Assembly (NCBI GenBank): GCA_963702995.1
Contig: OY969783.1
Span: forward strand, 4,836,001-4,900,000
Source: MFD04580-c1 sp963702995
GTDB lineage: Bacteria; Planctomycetota; Phycisphaerae; Tepidisphaerales; Tepidisphaeraceae
Length of the DNA: 64,000 nucleotides
Direction of reading: 5' to 3'
Both the position numbers and the translations under genes were made by a program. Positions 56,092-64,000 of the stretch are shown here, piece by piece (within the stretch, counting starts at the first letter, position 1; the number at the start of each line of letters is the position of its first letter). The notes under the pieces are model-generated. The model searched no databases. It was given only the letters and a program-made list of their open reading frames with translations, and was not told the origin of the DNA.

Positions 56092-57599
56092 AGGTTGGGT
56101 GGTGCTTAGGGGCGGTGGCCATGGCTGCTCCTGCATTTGCCGGGACCCCCGCGACGTGGAACGGCTCCGTCAGTACCGATATTACCAACGCCGCCAATTA
56201 CACAGGCGGGGCGCCTTCCTTGAACGATGTGATCTTCCCCACCGGCAGCCCGTCGCTCATGCTGACCGACAGCTTTTCACTTCAAGTCAATTCCATCTCC
56301 TTTGATAACAGCAACGGGTCCTATTCCATTACCGGCGGGAACCTTGAGATCGCCCCCAGCAGCCCCAGCCTGGGAATGACATTCACCCACTTCGGCCTAA
56401 GCACGTTTAGCTGCAATGTCTTCCTTGGCGGCGCCGCCAGCGGCGCGTTCGGACAAACCTGGAATACCGGCTCGACATCGCTTATTCTCAACGGCTCGCT
56501 TTTGACGCGCTATACCGATAACACCGCCAATAATGCGCTGATACTCGCAAACTTTACTCCGGTCGTGGAGAACGGCTTGATCCGATCGTCGCTCGCTCCC
56601 GCGTATCTCGTACTCGGCGGCAGCGGAAGCATGATCCTATCCAGCACATGCACCGTCAACGACAACGGCAGCACGGGCCTCACCGGCCTGTCCACCGGCA
56701 GCGACGCCACCGGCAATGCCTTGATCGGCTCCCTCACGATCGAGAGCACCGCCAGCACCTATACCGGGGCAACCAATTGGCGCACCGGCACCCTCGTCCT
56801 CGGGGCCAGTGCCGGGATTTCGTCAGGTTCATTGGGAAACACCAGCGGCGTCAACCTCGGCGCCAGCAGCGGCAATGAAGCAGTCACCCTGGTGACCGAC
56901 GCCGGTGGCATCACCGTCGCCAAAAATATCACCGTCACCGCCCTGGGTACCGGATCGCAGACCGTCACCATCGGCGGGACTCAGACCAGCGGAACATCAA
57001 CTTATTCCGGAACCATTACCTTCAACAGAAACCTTATCATGTCTGCCGCTTCCGGCGGCGAAGTGGATATCACGCATTCCATGTTTGGCGGAACCTCGCA
57101 AAACCTGTCCATCACCGGCGGCGGCACCGTGAAACTGACCGCGAGCAACACCTTTGGCGGCAGCGGCGCCAACGTCACGGTCTCCGGCTCTTCAACGCTC
57201 CTCGCCACCGTTGATGGAGCCCTCGGACAAAGCAATGTCTCGGTCACTTCCAGCACACTCACCGAGTCCGGCGGGTTAACCAACAACTACATCAACGACT
57301 CTCGCGGTCTCTCGCTCGACGCCACCTCGATCGCCAACCTGAACTACACGGGCACCGATATCATTGGCGCACTCACCCTCGCCGGAGTCAGCGAGCCGGC
57401 GGGCGTTTACGGGGCGATCGGTAACATCACCGTGGCTCCGGCCAATCAAAGCGCACTGTTTGGGACGTATAACAGCGGCGCCGGCGTCGACGTCGGCACC
57501 GTCACCGTCACGCCGGAACCGGCCTCAATGTTCCTGCTGGGGATTGGCGGTGGCGCACTTGTCCTGCGTCGGCGCAGGATCATAGCCATCCGGGATTAA
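56043..57599 (+). CDS. PEP-CTERM anchored protein with autotransporter-type beta-strand repeats
   Basis: 518 residues from ATG 56043 behind GGGAGAG. A signal peptide (GAVAMAAPAFAG) is followed by WNGSVSTDITNAANYTGGAP, typical of PATR proteins, then Ser/Thr/Gly-rich beta repeats such as STYTGATNWRTGTLVLGASA. The C-terminus VTPEPASMFLLGIGGGALVLRRRR is a PEP-CTERM sorting signal: PEP motif, hydrophobic helix, basic tail. An exosortase would cut there and attach it outside. It is probably a surface or matrix protein. Confidence 0.92.
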   Translation: MHRTKSAGRNRVALAVKVGWCLGAVAMAAPAFAGTPATWNGSVSTDITNAANYTGGAPSLNDVIFPTGSPSLMLTDSFSLQVNSISFDNSNGSYSITGGNLEIAPSSPSLGMTFTHFGLSTFSCNVFLGGAASGAFGQTWNTGSTSLILNGSLLTRYTDNTANNALILANFTPVVENGLIRSSLAPAYLVLGGSGSMILSSTCTVNDNGSTGLTGLSTGSDATGNALIGSLTIESTASTYTGATNWRTGTLVLGASAGISSGSLGNTSGVNLGASSGNEAVTLVTDAGGITVAKNITVTALGTGSQTVTIGGTQTSGTSTYSGTITFNRNLIMSAASGGEVDITHSMFGGTSQNLSITGGGTVKLTASNTFGGSGANVTVSGSSTLLATVDGALGQSNVSVTSSTLTESGGLTNNYINDSRGLSLDATSIANLNYTGTDIIGALTLAGVSEPAGVYGAIGNITVAPANQSALFGTYNSGAGVDVGTVTVTPEPASMFLLGIGGGALVLRRRRIIAIRD

Positions 57600-57822
57600 A
57601 TCCTTTCGAGATCGCGGCCAACGGCTCGACGATTTGGTTCCCGTCCGGGAAAAAACCATGTACGAATTCGCCAGTCGCGACTTAACGCGCGGACTGTGCG
57701 CGGCCGTGGCGAGACGGAAAAAGAGATCGTCATCCAGGTTGAAGCATCGAGGCCTCAGGAATGGTTTGAAGGGGATGTAACTATTCACGCAGCCACATTC
57801 GCCAAAAAGACGTCTTGAGTTC

Positions 57823-59144
57823 TCAAGAATCGATCCGGCGAAACCTCATCAAATCGCCATCCTGCGAGTCCGAACGTAAAGACGCGTTCCGCGTCATTTT
57901 GGCATGGAGCCCGCGAAATTCGCTTAAAAACGTGGTTGCGAGTTCTACTGGTGTCCTGCTGAACTCCAAGCCATTCGCTGCCGCGGCCGTTCCAGTGTGG
58001 GGCGAGCTATTTGATCCCGAGCCCAACTCTGTGACTTGGTTCTCGGTCAGGATGCCAGTGAGTACGATCTGCTCGGCTTGTCCGACAAATGCCGAACGGG
58101 CGGCCGCTTCATCCTTGAGGCCGGCATCCCTGAGGCTGATCCAATAGAGCCCCTCTTGCGTCACTTCTTCGAGGGACTTCAAAAGCTTCTTCTGCTGTGT
58201 GGAAAGCTGGATGACGTCGGCTTTGTCCGCCAGGATGCGAAAGACGGGCGAGGCGTCGGTGATCCGGATGCGGGACGCTTCAGCCTCGGATGGGGCGGCC
58301 AGGTCGGGCGGCGTCGCGGGCAGTGTTCTGGGGGCGGTGAGCCGAGCCCACAGCTCATGCTGGGCGGGCGTCAGGACGTCCAGGGCCTCCTGATTCATCC
58401 GTTTCTCGTTGGCCTCCATCACCGTCCGGACGTACTCCTGTTCGGCCGGTTTAACGGTCCACAGATTCAGGAGGCCTTCGCGCTGATTCGCCTCCTCGGC
58501 GACTGTGGCCAACTGCTTTCGCTGATCGGCGGTGATGCCGAGAAGCTGCTGGACATTTTCGTCATATAGAACGTGAAGGTGGCCGTTGCTCGACAGGTAA
58601 CGCTGCGTCACCCAGGCCGCCTGCGGATCAGTGAGAAGGCCGGCGGCGGCCATCCGTTCGCCGTGGGCCAGGGTCTGTAATAGCCTCTGGTTGAGGCGAA
58701 TTAACAAGTCTTGAGCATCGGGCGGATGGGTGTCCAAGTAGTCGGCGGCGCTCAACGCGGCTTGGTCGGCGGCCTCCCGGATCAAAGCATCCAGCTTCTT
58801 AATTGCGGCGGCTTGGGCGGGGGCCAGCGGGAGCCCCTCGCTCCACCACCGGTTCTCCACCAAGCCACCGATCAAGGAATCTTCGTAGCCGTCATCTTGC
58901 AGGAAGTCTCGCCGATGTCGGAGGCCCCAACTGCGGTTTTTGATCGCGGCCGCACGAGCCTGGGCATCGGATGCCGTCGGGCTCTCGAGCGTCCCGGTCG
59001 TGCGGGTTGAGGCGGGGCGGCGAAGCGGTGATGGGTCGCTTTCGGGCGGCGCCGCGTCGGCGAATGGTGTTAGAGAGAGAGCGCCCCCAAGGCGATGAAC
59101 AGCAATGGCGCCAAGCGCGACATGGGGCGATGGGTCGTGGTCAT
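57823..59144 (-). CDS. Secreted helical protein with LTxxQ-like motifs (frameshift in signal peptide)
   Basis: About 440 residues. The signal peptide MTTTHRPMSRLAPLLFIALG starts at ATG 59144, then the frame changes inside a G5 run and continues ALSLTPFADAAPPESDPSP. The mature part is helical with repeated LTxxQ-type motifs (LLTDPQAAWV, GITADQRKQL, VLTPAQHELWARL, ILTENQVTEL), as in Spy/CpxP-like planctomycete proteins. The C-terminal ~30 residues before the stop are read from the antisense of array repeat copy 4 and are probably not native. Function unknown. Confidence 0.68.
57904..57967 (+). repeat. Array repeat copy 4
   Basis: Reads CCGCGAAATTCGCTTAAAAA, GTGGTTGCGAGTTCTACTGG and TGTCCTGCTGAACTCC. 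It is the right-most copy and diverges at its 3' end. It overlaps the 3' end of the minus-strand secreted protein gene. Confidence 0.75.
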
Positions 59145-59237
59145 GGGGCTCCTTCGGGGGTCGATCAGGCCCGCGATCCGCCGTTCTAACCTTTCGAGTC
59201 GGGTGGACTATGTTCCGATGAGCCGCTGTTGGGTCAC

Positions 59238-60545
59238 CTAATTCTGGAAGAGCAGCGGCGCGAAGCCATTGATGCTGCGTCGCCAGGTTTGCCATTCGTG
59301 TGCCGTCCCGGGGGATTCATAATAAGTATGGTGGACGCCCTGTGCGTCGAGCGCGGCGTGGAAGGAGCGGGCGCCGTCGGTCTTCTCCGTGGTGCCCACG
59401 GAAATGTAGAACGTGTGGACCTTGTCATTGAAGGCCTTGGGGTCGGCGAAGACATCGTTGTAGGCGGTTTTGATGTCGCTGACGCCGCGCGAGCCGGAAA
59501 AGACGCCGAAGGCGGAGAAGACGTCGAGGTGGGACAGGCCGATGGCGAGGGTCTGGCCGCCGCCCATGGAGAGTCCGGCCATCGCGCGGTGGTCGCGGTC
59601 GGCGATCGTGCGGTAGTTGGCGTCCACCATGGGGATCAACTCGGTGAGCAGAATTTGCTCAAACGGGTTATTGGCGAATGGACGAGCGGGGCCACGCGGT
59701 TTGGCGGGCGCGGTTGTGGGCGGGGTGGCGGCGGCCGGGGCCGTGCTGGCGGGGTTAAGGCTGGCGGGATTGGTCGTCGGGGCGGGCGGTCCGAGGCCGC
59801 CGATGCCGGGCCGGCCGCCCGGTGTGCCACCGACGAACAGCGCGCTGCCCCCGCCGTTGTCCATCACAATGATCATCGGCTTGGCTTTGCCTTCGGCGAT
59901 CAGGTTGTCCAGGATGAGATTGACGCGACCCTGGTTTGACCAGCCGGTCTCGTCCTCGCCGGCGCCGTGTTGGAGATAGAGGACCGGGTATCGCTGTGCG
60001 GCCGCCTGATCATACCCCGGCGGCGTGTAGATGAACGCGCGGCGGAGCATACCCTGGGTCTTGGAGTGATACGGGTGGATCCGCACCACGCCGTGCGGGA
60101 CGTCTTTCGCCTGATAGAAGTCGCCCGCCGGATCGGGGATCTCGACGGCCGACATCCACTTGGACACGCCGAAAAAGGTCTGCGTGCCCGGGTCGTTCAC
60201 GGAGACGCCGTCGATCACGACGCTGTAGTAGTGAAAGCCCGGGGGCAGCGGATCGGTCGTCCCCATCCACACGCCGGCGGCGTCTCGGGCGAGCGAGTAG
60301 CGGCGACCCAGCGGCACCACGACCGACTGCGCTCCCGGCGCAGCGATCCGAAACATGACGCGCCCCTGGTTATCAACCATGGGATAATCCCGCCCCGGCG
60401 CGTTCAGGACCGAGGGCCTTGCCTCGCTCGGCGTCGTCCGCGTCTCAGGAGGCGGTGTCGCCGCGGGCTGGGCGAAGGCGCCCGCCGCTCCAAAAAGAAA
60501 GGGGACGCAGACCAGCCACGCCAGTGATCGCAGATCGTGCGCCAT
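59238..60545 (-). CDS. Secreted esterase with CBM48-like N-domain
   Basis: 435 residues. Signal peptide (VPFLFGAAGAFAQPA), then a CBM48/E-set domain (VMFRIAAPGAQSVVVPLG, GFHYYSVVIDG), then an esterase D-type alpha/beta hydrolase: YLQHGAGEDETGW, the nucleophile elbow AGLSMGGGQTLA with catalytic Ser, and the His in GTAHEWQTWRRSI. A Pro/Ala-rich insertion of ~50 residues (GGRPGIGGLGPPAPTTNPAS onwards) splits the hydrolase domain. Relatives are feruloyl/acetyl-xylan esterases and enterochelin esterases, so plant polysaccharide breakdown is likely. The frame is intact. Confidence 0.9.
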   Translation of the reverse strand: MAHDLRSLAWLVCVPFLFGAAGAFAQPAATPPPETRTTPSEARPSVLNAPGRDYPMVDNQGRVMFRIAAPGAQSVVVPLGRRYSLARDAAGVWMGTTDPLPPGFHYYSVVIDGVSVNDPGTQTFFGVSKWMSAVEIPDPAGDFYQAKDVPHGVVRIHPYHSKTQGMLRRAFIYTPPGYDQAAAQRYPVLYLQHGAGEDETGWSNQGRVNLILDNLIAEGKAKPMIIVMDNGGGSALFVGGTPGGRPGIGGLGPPAPTTNPASLNPASTAPAAATPPTTAPAKPRGPARPFANNPFEQILLTELIPMVDANYRTIADRDHRAMAGLSMGGGQTLAIGLSHLDVFSAFGVFSGSRGVSDIKTAYNDVFADPKAFNDKVHTFYISVGTTEKTDGARSFHAALDAQGVHHTYYESPGTAHEWQTWRRSINGFAPLLFQN

Positions 60546-60908
60546 GGGAGCTCCTCGGGCCGCCGCGAGAGATGGAAATGATCGGACAGGGTGATGAGGC
60601 TCGCGCCGCCGATAGAACAGTACAGAATCGGGTCAGCGCTTTAAAGACGAAAATGCGGGAGCGGGCCAGAGCCTATGGCTCGAACGCCGCGGCGCATCGC
60701 GTCATCTGGAGCGGTGGAGCAAGGCGTGGCTATAGAACCGTGCGTGGAGCAGTGCCGTCGAACGGGTTTTCCCCAGTCCCCTTGCCCTCGGCGATGGGGC
60801 ACACGGAACACTTCGTTGACCCCGCTGGCCCGGCTGCTTATGACTGGCTTCCACCTGTCCGTGCCACGTGTGCCGCGGCGCGGCGGCGCGCCAACCGGAG
60901 TTAGCCCC
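60546..60908. other. Intergenic stretch with a promoter-like sequence
   Basis: 363 bases between divergent genes. At 60707-60740 lies TGGAGCGGTGGAGCA followed by GGCGTGGCTATAGAACCG, similar to the sequence at 61643-61673 before the CpsB-like gene. Otherwise nothing recognised. Confidence 0.4.
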
Positions 60909-61583
60909 ATGAGCACTCGGATCGATGATCGTTCCGCGCCGCGGCCGAGCATAAATCCTCACAAGGCCGGCAGTCGGAATGGCGGCCCATCGGCTCAGAG
61001 CATTCGGTTCAGCGCCGCGCTTCTGCGACCGAAAACGGTGGGGCGGCCGAGGGGTGTTTCGTGGCGTTTTCTGACCCTGCCTGATGAAGCGAGCAAAAAG
61101 CTTCCATCGCGGGGCATGGTGTCCGTTGATGGCACGATCAACGGCCTCCCCATCAGAGCGACGCTCGAGCCGGACGGCCGCGGTGGTCACTGGCTTAAAC
61201 TGGGGCGGAAACTGGTCGAAGGTGCAGGCGTCGCGGCGGGCGGTATCGTTCATCTGGAGATCACGCCCGTTTCGGAGGAGCCCGAGCCGACCGTGCCGTC
61301 AGACTTGCGCAAGGCGCTCGCGGCCGCCCCGTTGGCTCGGAGCGTATGGTCGGGCATCACGCCCGTCGCGCGACGAGACTGGGTCCAGTGGATCACTTCG
61401 GGCAAGCGGGCGGAGACGCGCAAACTGCGGATCGGCAAGGCGTGCGATATGCTCGCCAAAGGGAAACGCCGTCCATGCTGCTTCGATCGTTCAGGCCTGT
61501 ACAGCAAGAGCCTGAGCTGCCCCGTCGCGGACGACGATCCGAGCGCCGCGCAGGCTGAAAGGGGGGCTCGTGCGGAGGATTGA
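60909..61583 (+). CDS. DUF1905 / YdeI (OmpD-associated)-like protein
   Basis: 224 residues from ATG 60909. The N-terminal part (about 30-125) is the DUF1905 barrel: WRFLTLPDEASKKLPSRGMV, VDGTINGLPIRATLEPDG, GGHWLKLGRKLVEGAG. The C-terminal part VPSDLRKALAAAPLARSVWS, then RRDWVQWITSGKRAETRKLR and IGKACDMLAKGKRRPC, is the bacteriocin-protection YdeI helical domain. Role thought to be peptide or bacteriocin resistance in relatives; not shown here. Confidence 0.85.
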   Translation: MSTRIDDRSAPRPSINPHKAGSRNGGPSAQSIRFSAALLRPKTVGRPRGVSWRFLTLPDEASKKLPSRGMVSVDGTINGLPIRATLEPDGRGGHWLKLGRKLVEGAGVAAGGIVHLEITPVSEEPEPTVPSDLRKALAAAPLARSVWSGITPVARRDWVQWITSGKRAETRKLRIGKACDMLAKGKRRPCCFDRSGLYSKSLSCPVADDDPSAAQAERGARAED

Positions 61584-61642
61584 CTGAAGGCGCAAAAAAG
61601 AACCGGGTAAGTGACCGGATCTTTGAGGCTTATCCGGTGAGT

Positions 61643-61673
61643 TGGAGCGGTCGAGCAGGCGGGGCTAGAATCG
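61643..61673 (+). promoter_or_regulatory. Candidate promoter of the CpsB-like gene
   Basis: TTGGAG (61642-61647) and TAGAAT (61666-61671) with 18-base spacing, about 36 bases before ATG 61707. A close relative of this sequence occurs at 60707-60740 (TGGAGCGG, GAGCA, GGCT, AGAA, CG in the same order). Confidence 0.45.
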
Positions 61674-61706
61674 GGGGAGATATCCAACGGCACTTGAACG
61701 AGTTTC

Positions 61707-62435
61707 ATGGAATACCGAACAATCGGCCGCATTGACGTCCACTCGCATCTGTTGCCCGGCATCGACGATGGCTGCCGCACGGTTGAAGAGTCGATCGCGT
61801 GCGCGCGGTTAATGGTGGGGGCGGGATATACGCACAGCTTCTGCACACCGCACATCTGGCCGACGTTCCCGGGTAACACGGCGGCCGCCATCCCGGAGCT
61901 GACGGTTGAGCTTCAGGCGGCGCTCAACGCGGCGGGGGTGCCACTGACGCTTTCGCCCGGCGGCGAGATCAATCTTCAACCCACGACGCGCCAGATGCCG
62001 GTGGAGGAGCTGGTGACGTATGGGATGCGTCGGAAGCACGTGCTGTTTGACCTGTGGGCCGACGAGCTGCCCGATTTCTTTGAGCCGTCGGTGCGATGGT
62101 TTCAGTCGCTCGGCGTGACGCCGATCCTGGCGCACCCGGAGCGGATGAAGGCGGTCCAGGACGACCCATCGCTCGCCGATCGCTTTGCGGAGATGGGGCT
62201 GCTGATGCAGGGGAACCTTCAATGCTTCGCCGACCCGCCGGGGACGCCGACACACGACGTCGCGGCGCGATTCCTGGCCGAGGGGCGGTACTTCATGCTC
62301 GGCTGCGACCTGCATCGGATCGAAAGCCTGCCGTACCGGCTTCAGGGGCTTGCCCGCGCGAAGGATCTGGCTGGCGAGAAACGCGTGTACGAGCTGACCG
62401 CGATCAACCCTCTGCAACTCTTGTCGTCGGGTTAA
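61707..62435 (+). CDS. CpsB/CapC-type PHP-fold tyrosine phosphatase
   Basis: 242 residues. PHP metal sites: IDVHSHLLPGIDDGCRT, HSFCTPHIWPT, TPILAHPERM and LGCDLHRIE, in the order and spacing of CpsB/YwqE. These Mn-dependent phosphatases remove phosphate from tyrosine kinases that control capsule or exopolysaccharide export. No BY-kinase gene is adjacent, but glycosyltransferase and ABC permease genes in the window are possible targets. The frame is intact. Confidence 0.9.
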   Translation: MEYRTIGRIDVHSHLLPGIDDGCRTVEESIACARLMVGAGYTHSFCTPHIWPTFPGNTAAAIPELTVELQAALNAAGVPLTLSPGGEINLQPTTRQMPVEELVTYGMRRKHVLFDLWADELPDFFEPSVRWFQSLGVTPILAHPERMKAVQDDPSLADRFAEMGLLMQGNLQCFADPPGTPTHDVAARFLAEGRYFMLGCDLHRIESLPYRLQGLARAKDLAGEKRVYELTAINPLQLLSSG

Positions 62436-62897
62436 TTGGCATTACAGCGCTGATTCGGCGATCAAGTTTTCCGAATGAGAAAATCCGAAGCACGAAAGCT
62501 CAAGTAACGTCAAATAAAGGCAAAGCGGAGATCCATACTCGCGCTTGAATCCGGTTTCTTCTTTTCCGATTTCTCATTCCTTCGGGTTTCGGGGTTCTTG
62601 CTGTGCTCCATTGAGCGGATAGCGATGCAGTGTTAGTGGCTCGCTCCATTCATATGGGCGAATCGCAGGCGGAAAAGACCGCGGCCGCCTGCATCGGCGG
62701 CTTCCTCTCCCGCAAGGTCATTCCTACAAAGTTCGTCGCCTTCAGCTTTGACGCTGGGTCGTGTCCGCTGCCCAGGTCCCGATGGGCGAACGAAGAAGGG
62801 CCTGCGCCACCAGCCGTCCCGTGGCCCATTTGAGGACCGCGAGACGGCGATGGCACAGGCCCAGTTTGCGATGGGGCTTGATGGCGCCCGCTCAGGC
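62436..62897. other. Intergenic stretch with a foldback repeat
   Basis: 462 bases. The first half is taken by the element listed at 62481-62598. The remainder shows no motif-bearing frame or terminator. Confidence 0.45.
62481..62598. repeat. Foldback element with AAATCCGAAGC end, second copy
   Basis: Begins AAATCCGAAGCACGAAAGC and ends with TTCCGATTTCTCATTCC, TTCGGGTTTCGGGGTTC, a loose inverse of the start. It corresponds to the element at 15581-15713. Arms are less well matched here. Confidence 0.5.
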
Positions 62898-63473
62898 TCA
62901 GGGAGCGTTGTGGCTGACGATCTTGCCGAGGCCTGTGCCGCGGACGATGCCCGCGTTGGTGACGTTCACGACGTCAAGCGCGAACAGTTCGGCCGGCTCC
63001 ACGTTCTTCTCACCCACCAGCGGGATGGTGACGTAGGCTTGGGTCTGGCCGGCGGCGAAGGTGAGGGTCTGCGTCTTGTAGACGTAATCCTCACCCTTCT
63101 CGGCGCTGAGGTCGCGAGTGCGAACGGTGACGGTGATCGGCTTGGTGCTGCGGCCGGAGAGGACGACAGCGAACCGGATCGAACCGGGCGAACTCGCCGG
63201 GCCCTGCCGCTTATAAGCGTCCGTCACATAGACGAAGACGTGTTTGAGAAGGGGCGGAACATGCGGCGTGCGAGCCTGACAATCGCCAACCCCGACGACT
63301 TCCGACTTGACGACCTTTGACGGCCCGGCGACAGCGCCACCCGAGAAGGGATCGAACGACGAGGCATCGGAGGCAGCCTGCGCCCGTATTGAGAAGGACG
63401 AAGCGAGGACAAAGGCCATCACCCCGCCAGCGATGTACAGCGCACTTCGAGCGCCCCGTGAACGAGAGAACAT
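62898..63473 (-). CDS. Secreted protein with a Calx-beta-like domain
   Basis: 191 residues. Signal peptide (YIAGGVMAFVLASSFSIRAQA), a short spacer, then VTVRTRDLSAEKGEDYVYKT and QTLTFAAGQTQAYVTIPLVG followed by EKNVEPAELFALDVVNVTNA. This is the Calx-beta fold, with the usual AxxGxDY and FxxGxT pattern and acidic Ca2+ ligands. Probably an extracellular calcium-binding or adhesive protein. It is the last gene before the partial glycosyltransferase, on the same strand. Confidence 0.85.
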   Translation of the reverse strand: MFSRSRGARSALYIAGGVMAFVLASSFSIRAQAASDASSFDPFSGGAVAGPSKVVKSEVVGVGDCQARTPHVPPLLKHVFVYVTDAYKRQGPASSPGSIRFAVVLSGRSTKPITVTVRTRDLSAEKGEDYVYKTQTLTFAAGQTQAYVTIPLVGEKNVEPAELFALDVVNVTNAGIVRGTGLGKIVSHNAP

Positions 63474-63643
63474 GGTACTTCCTTCCTAAAAACTACCAGA
63501 CCCGCGCAGCACCCACTGCTGGTCTAAGATCCCACAGGGCAGAGTGTATCGGACGTAACGTAGCCGTCAACGAAAATATCACATTAAACGCGCAGCTTTT
63601 TTCGGTCTGTTCGACGATCGGGTGCTTAAACCTTGGCATCTAA

Positions 63644-64000
63644 TCAGTTTAAGAGAAGTCGTTCGAACTGGTCAGCAATGGGTTCGATCGCAAAATTGTT
63701 TTCGGCATGGACGCGTCCGTTTCGCCCAAGTCGGGCGCGAAGATCCGCATCGTCGGCCAAGGTGCGGGCGGCCGCGATCAACGCGGGGATATCCGTCGGC
63801 GCCACGACCATTCCGGCCTCAGCCTGGCAAACCGTTCGCGCCGCCAGGTTCTCGGGGGGTACGGCAAGGAGCAGCGGCCGACCCGAACAGAGGTAGGTGA
63901 GGACTTTACTCGGCACCGAGAATGTGCCGGCATCGGGCTCCAGGATCGCGACGAGGACATCGGCGGCCGCGAGAACTTTGGGGACATCGTCGAACGGTTG
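63644..64000 (-). CDS. Glycosyltransferase family 4, C-terminal part (runs off the window)
   Basis: The minus strand reads QPFDDVPKVLAAADVLVAIL, EPDAGTFSVPSKVLTYLCSG, RPLLLAVPPENLAARTV and CQAEAGMVVAPTD to the stop at 63644. The PSKVLTYLCSGRPLL and GxVVxPxD blocks are those of WcaI-type colanic acid and related GT-B enzymes. Only the nucleotide-sugar-binding half is seen; the start lies beyond position 64000. Likely exopolysaccharide synthesis, together with the CpsB-like gene nearby. Confidence 0.85.
   Translation of the reverse strand, partial: QPFDDVPKVLAAADVLVAILEPDAGTFSVPSKVLTYLCSGRPLLLAVPPENLAARTVCQAEAGMVVAPTDIPALIAAARTLADDADLRARLGRNGRVHAENNFAIEPIADQFERLLLN

Noticed and set aside
48834..57967. 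Classical integron cassette array
   Set aside because: The repeats lack paired RYYYAAC and GTTRRRY core sites, and no integrase gene is in the window.
48834..57967. CRISPR array
   Set aside because: The repeats are kilobases apart with genes between them, not short uniform spacers.

Overview
The window is GC-rich bacterial chromosome, most likely from a planctomycete of the Phycisphaerae/Tepidisphaerales type. The pointers are a PEP-CTERM secreted protein with autotransporter-type beta-strand repeats, paired DUF4058 genes, an LTxxQ secreted protein, many short foldback intergenic repeats and GC-rich codon use. No rRNA, complete tRNA or CRISPR array was seen. This lineage call is inference; no marker gene settles it.

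Layout. 0-5.7 kb: end of a response regulator, a hybrid histidine kinase, moeA and a bacterial-type transketolase. 5.9-9.6 kb: a small scarred island with two DUF4058 paralogues at its edges, rearranged remains of a type I restriction system (hsdM and hsdS pieces), a HEPN gene overlapping an unknown partner, and a KTSC gene. 9.8-14.4 kb: a second, animal-type transketolase and a copper P-type ATPase. 14.9-22.3 kb: a very acidic protein, arfB, a PIG-L deacetylase with a glycosyltransferase, cupin, truA, an NmrA-like reductase and a polysaccharide ABC permease. 22.3-27.2 kb: a RAYT transposase with its palindromes, then a dprE2/dprE1/DPPR-synthase-like set and trmB. 27.4-37.3 kb: a membrane protein, an ArsR regulator with a tandem SRPBCC protein, and a CusCBA-type metal efflux operon. 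37.6-48.7 kb: housekeeping and hypothetical genes, including an amino acid permease, DUF72, an aldo/keto reductase and an OlsF-like ornithine-lipid acyltransferase. 48.8-58 kb: an accessory region in which a ~60-bp repeat recurs five times in one orientation, 1.7-2.8 kb apart. Between the copies lie a PadR/CcmC-like pair, an IS630 element, a RelE/HigA toxin-antitoxin pair, an ADP-ribosyltransferase-like gene with a DUF429 gene, and a PEP-CTERM protein. 58-64 kb: secreted and envelope genes (LTxxQ protein, esterase, YdeI-like, CpsB-like phosphatase, Calx-beta protein, glycosyltransferase).

Functional links. copA and the CusCBA set would together export copper or silver from the cytoplasm and periplasm. 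The UbiA/DprE1/DprE2 set implies a polyprenyl-phosphate pentose (arabinose) donor for envelope glycans, consistent with the nearby glycosyltransferases and ABC permease. At least a dozen conserved genes carry single-base frameshifts. This looks more like uncorrected sequencing indels than decay, so the split genes are annotated here as whole loci. The hsd remains are different: large parts are missing and they are true relics.
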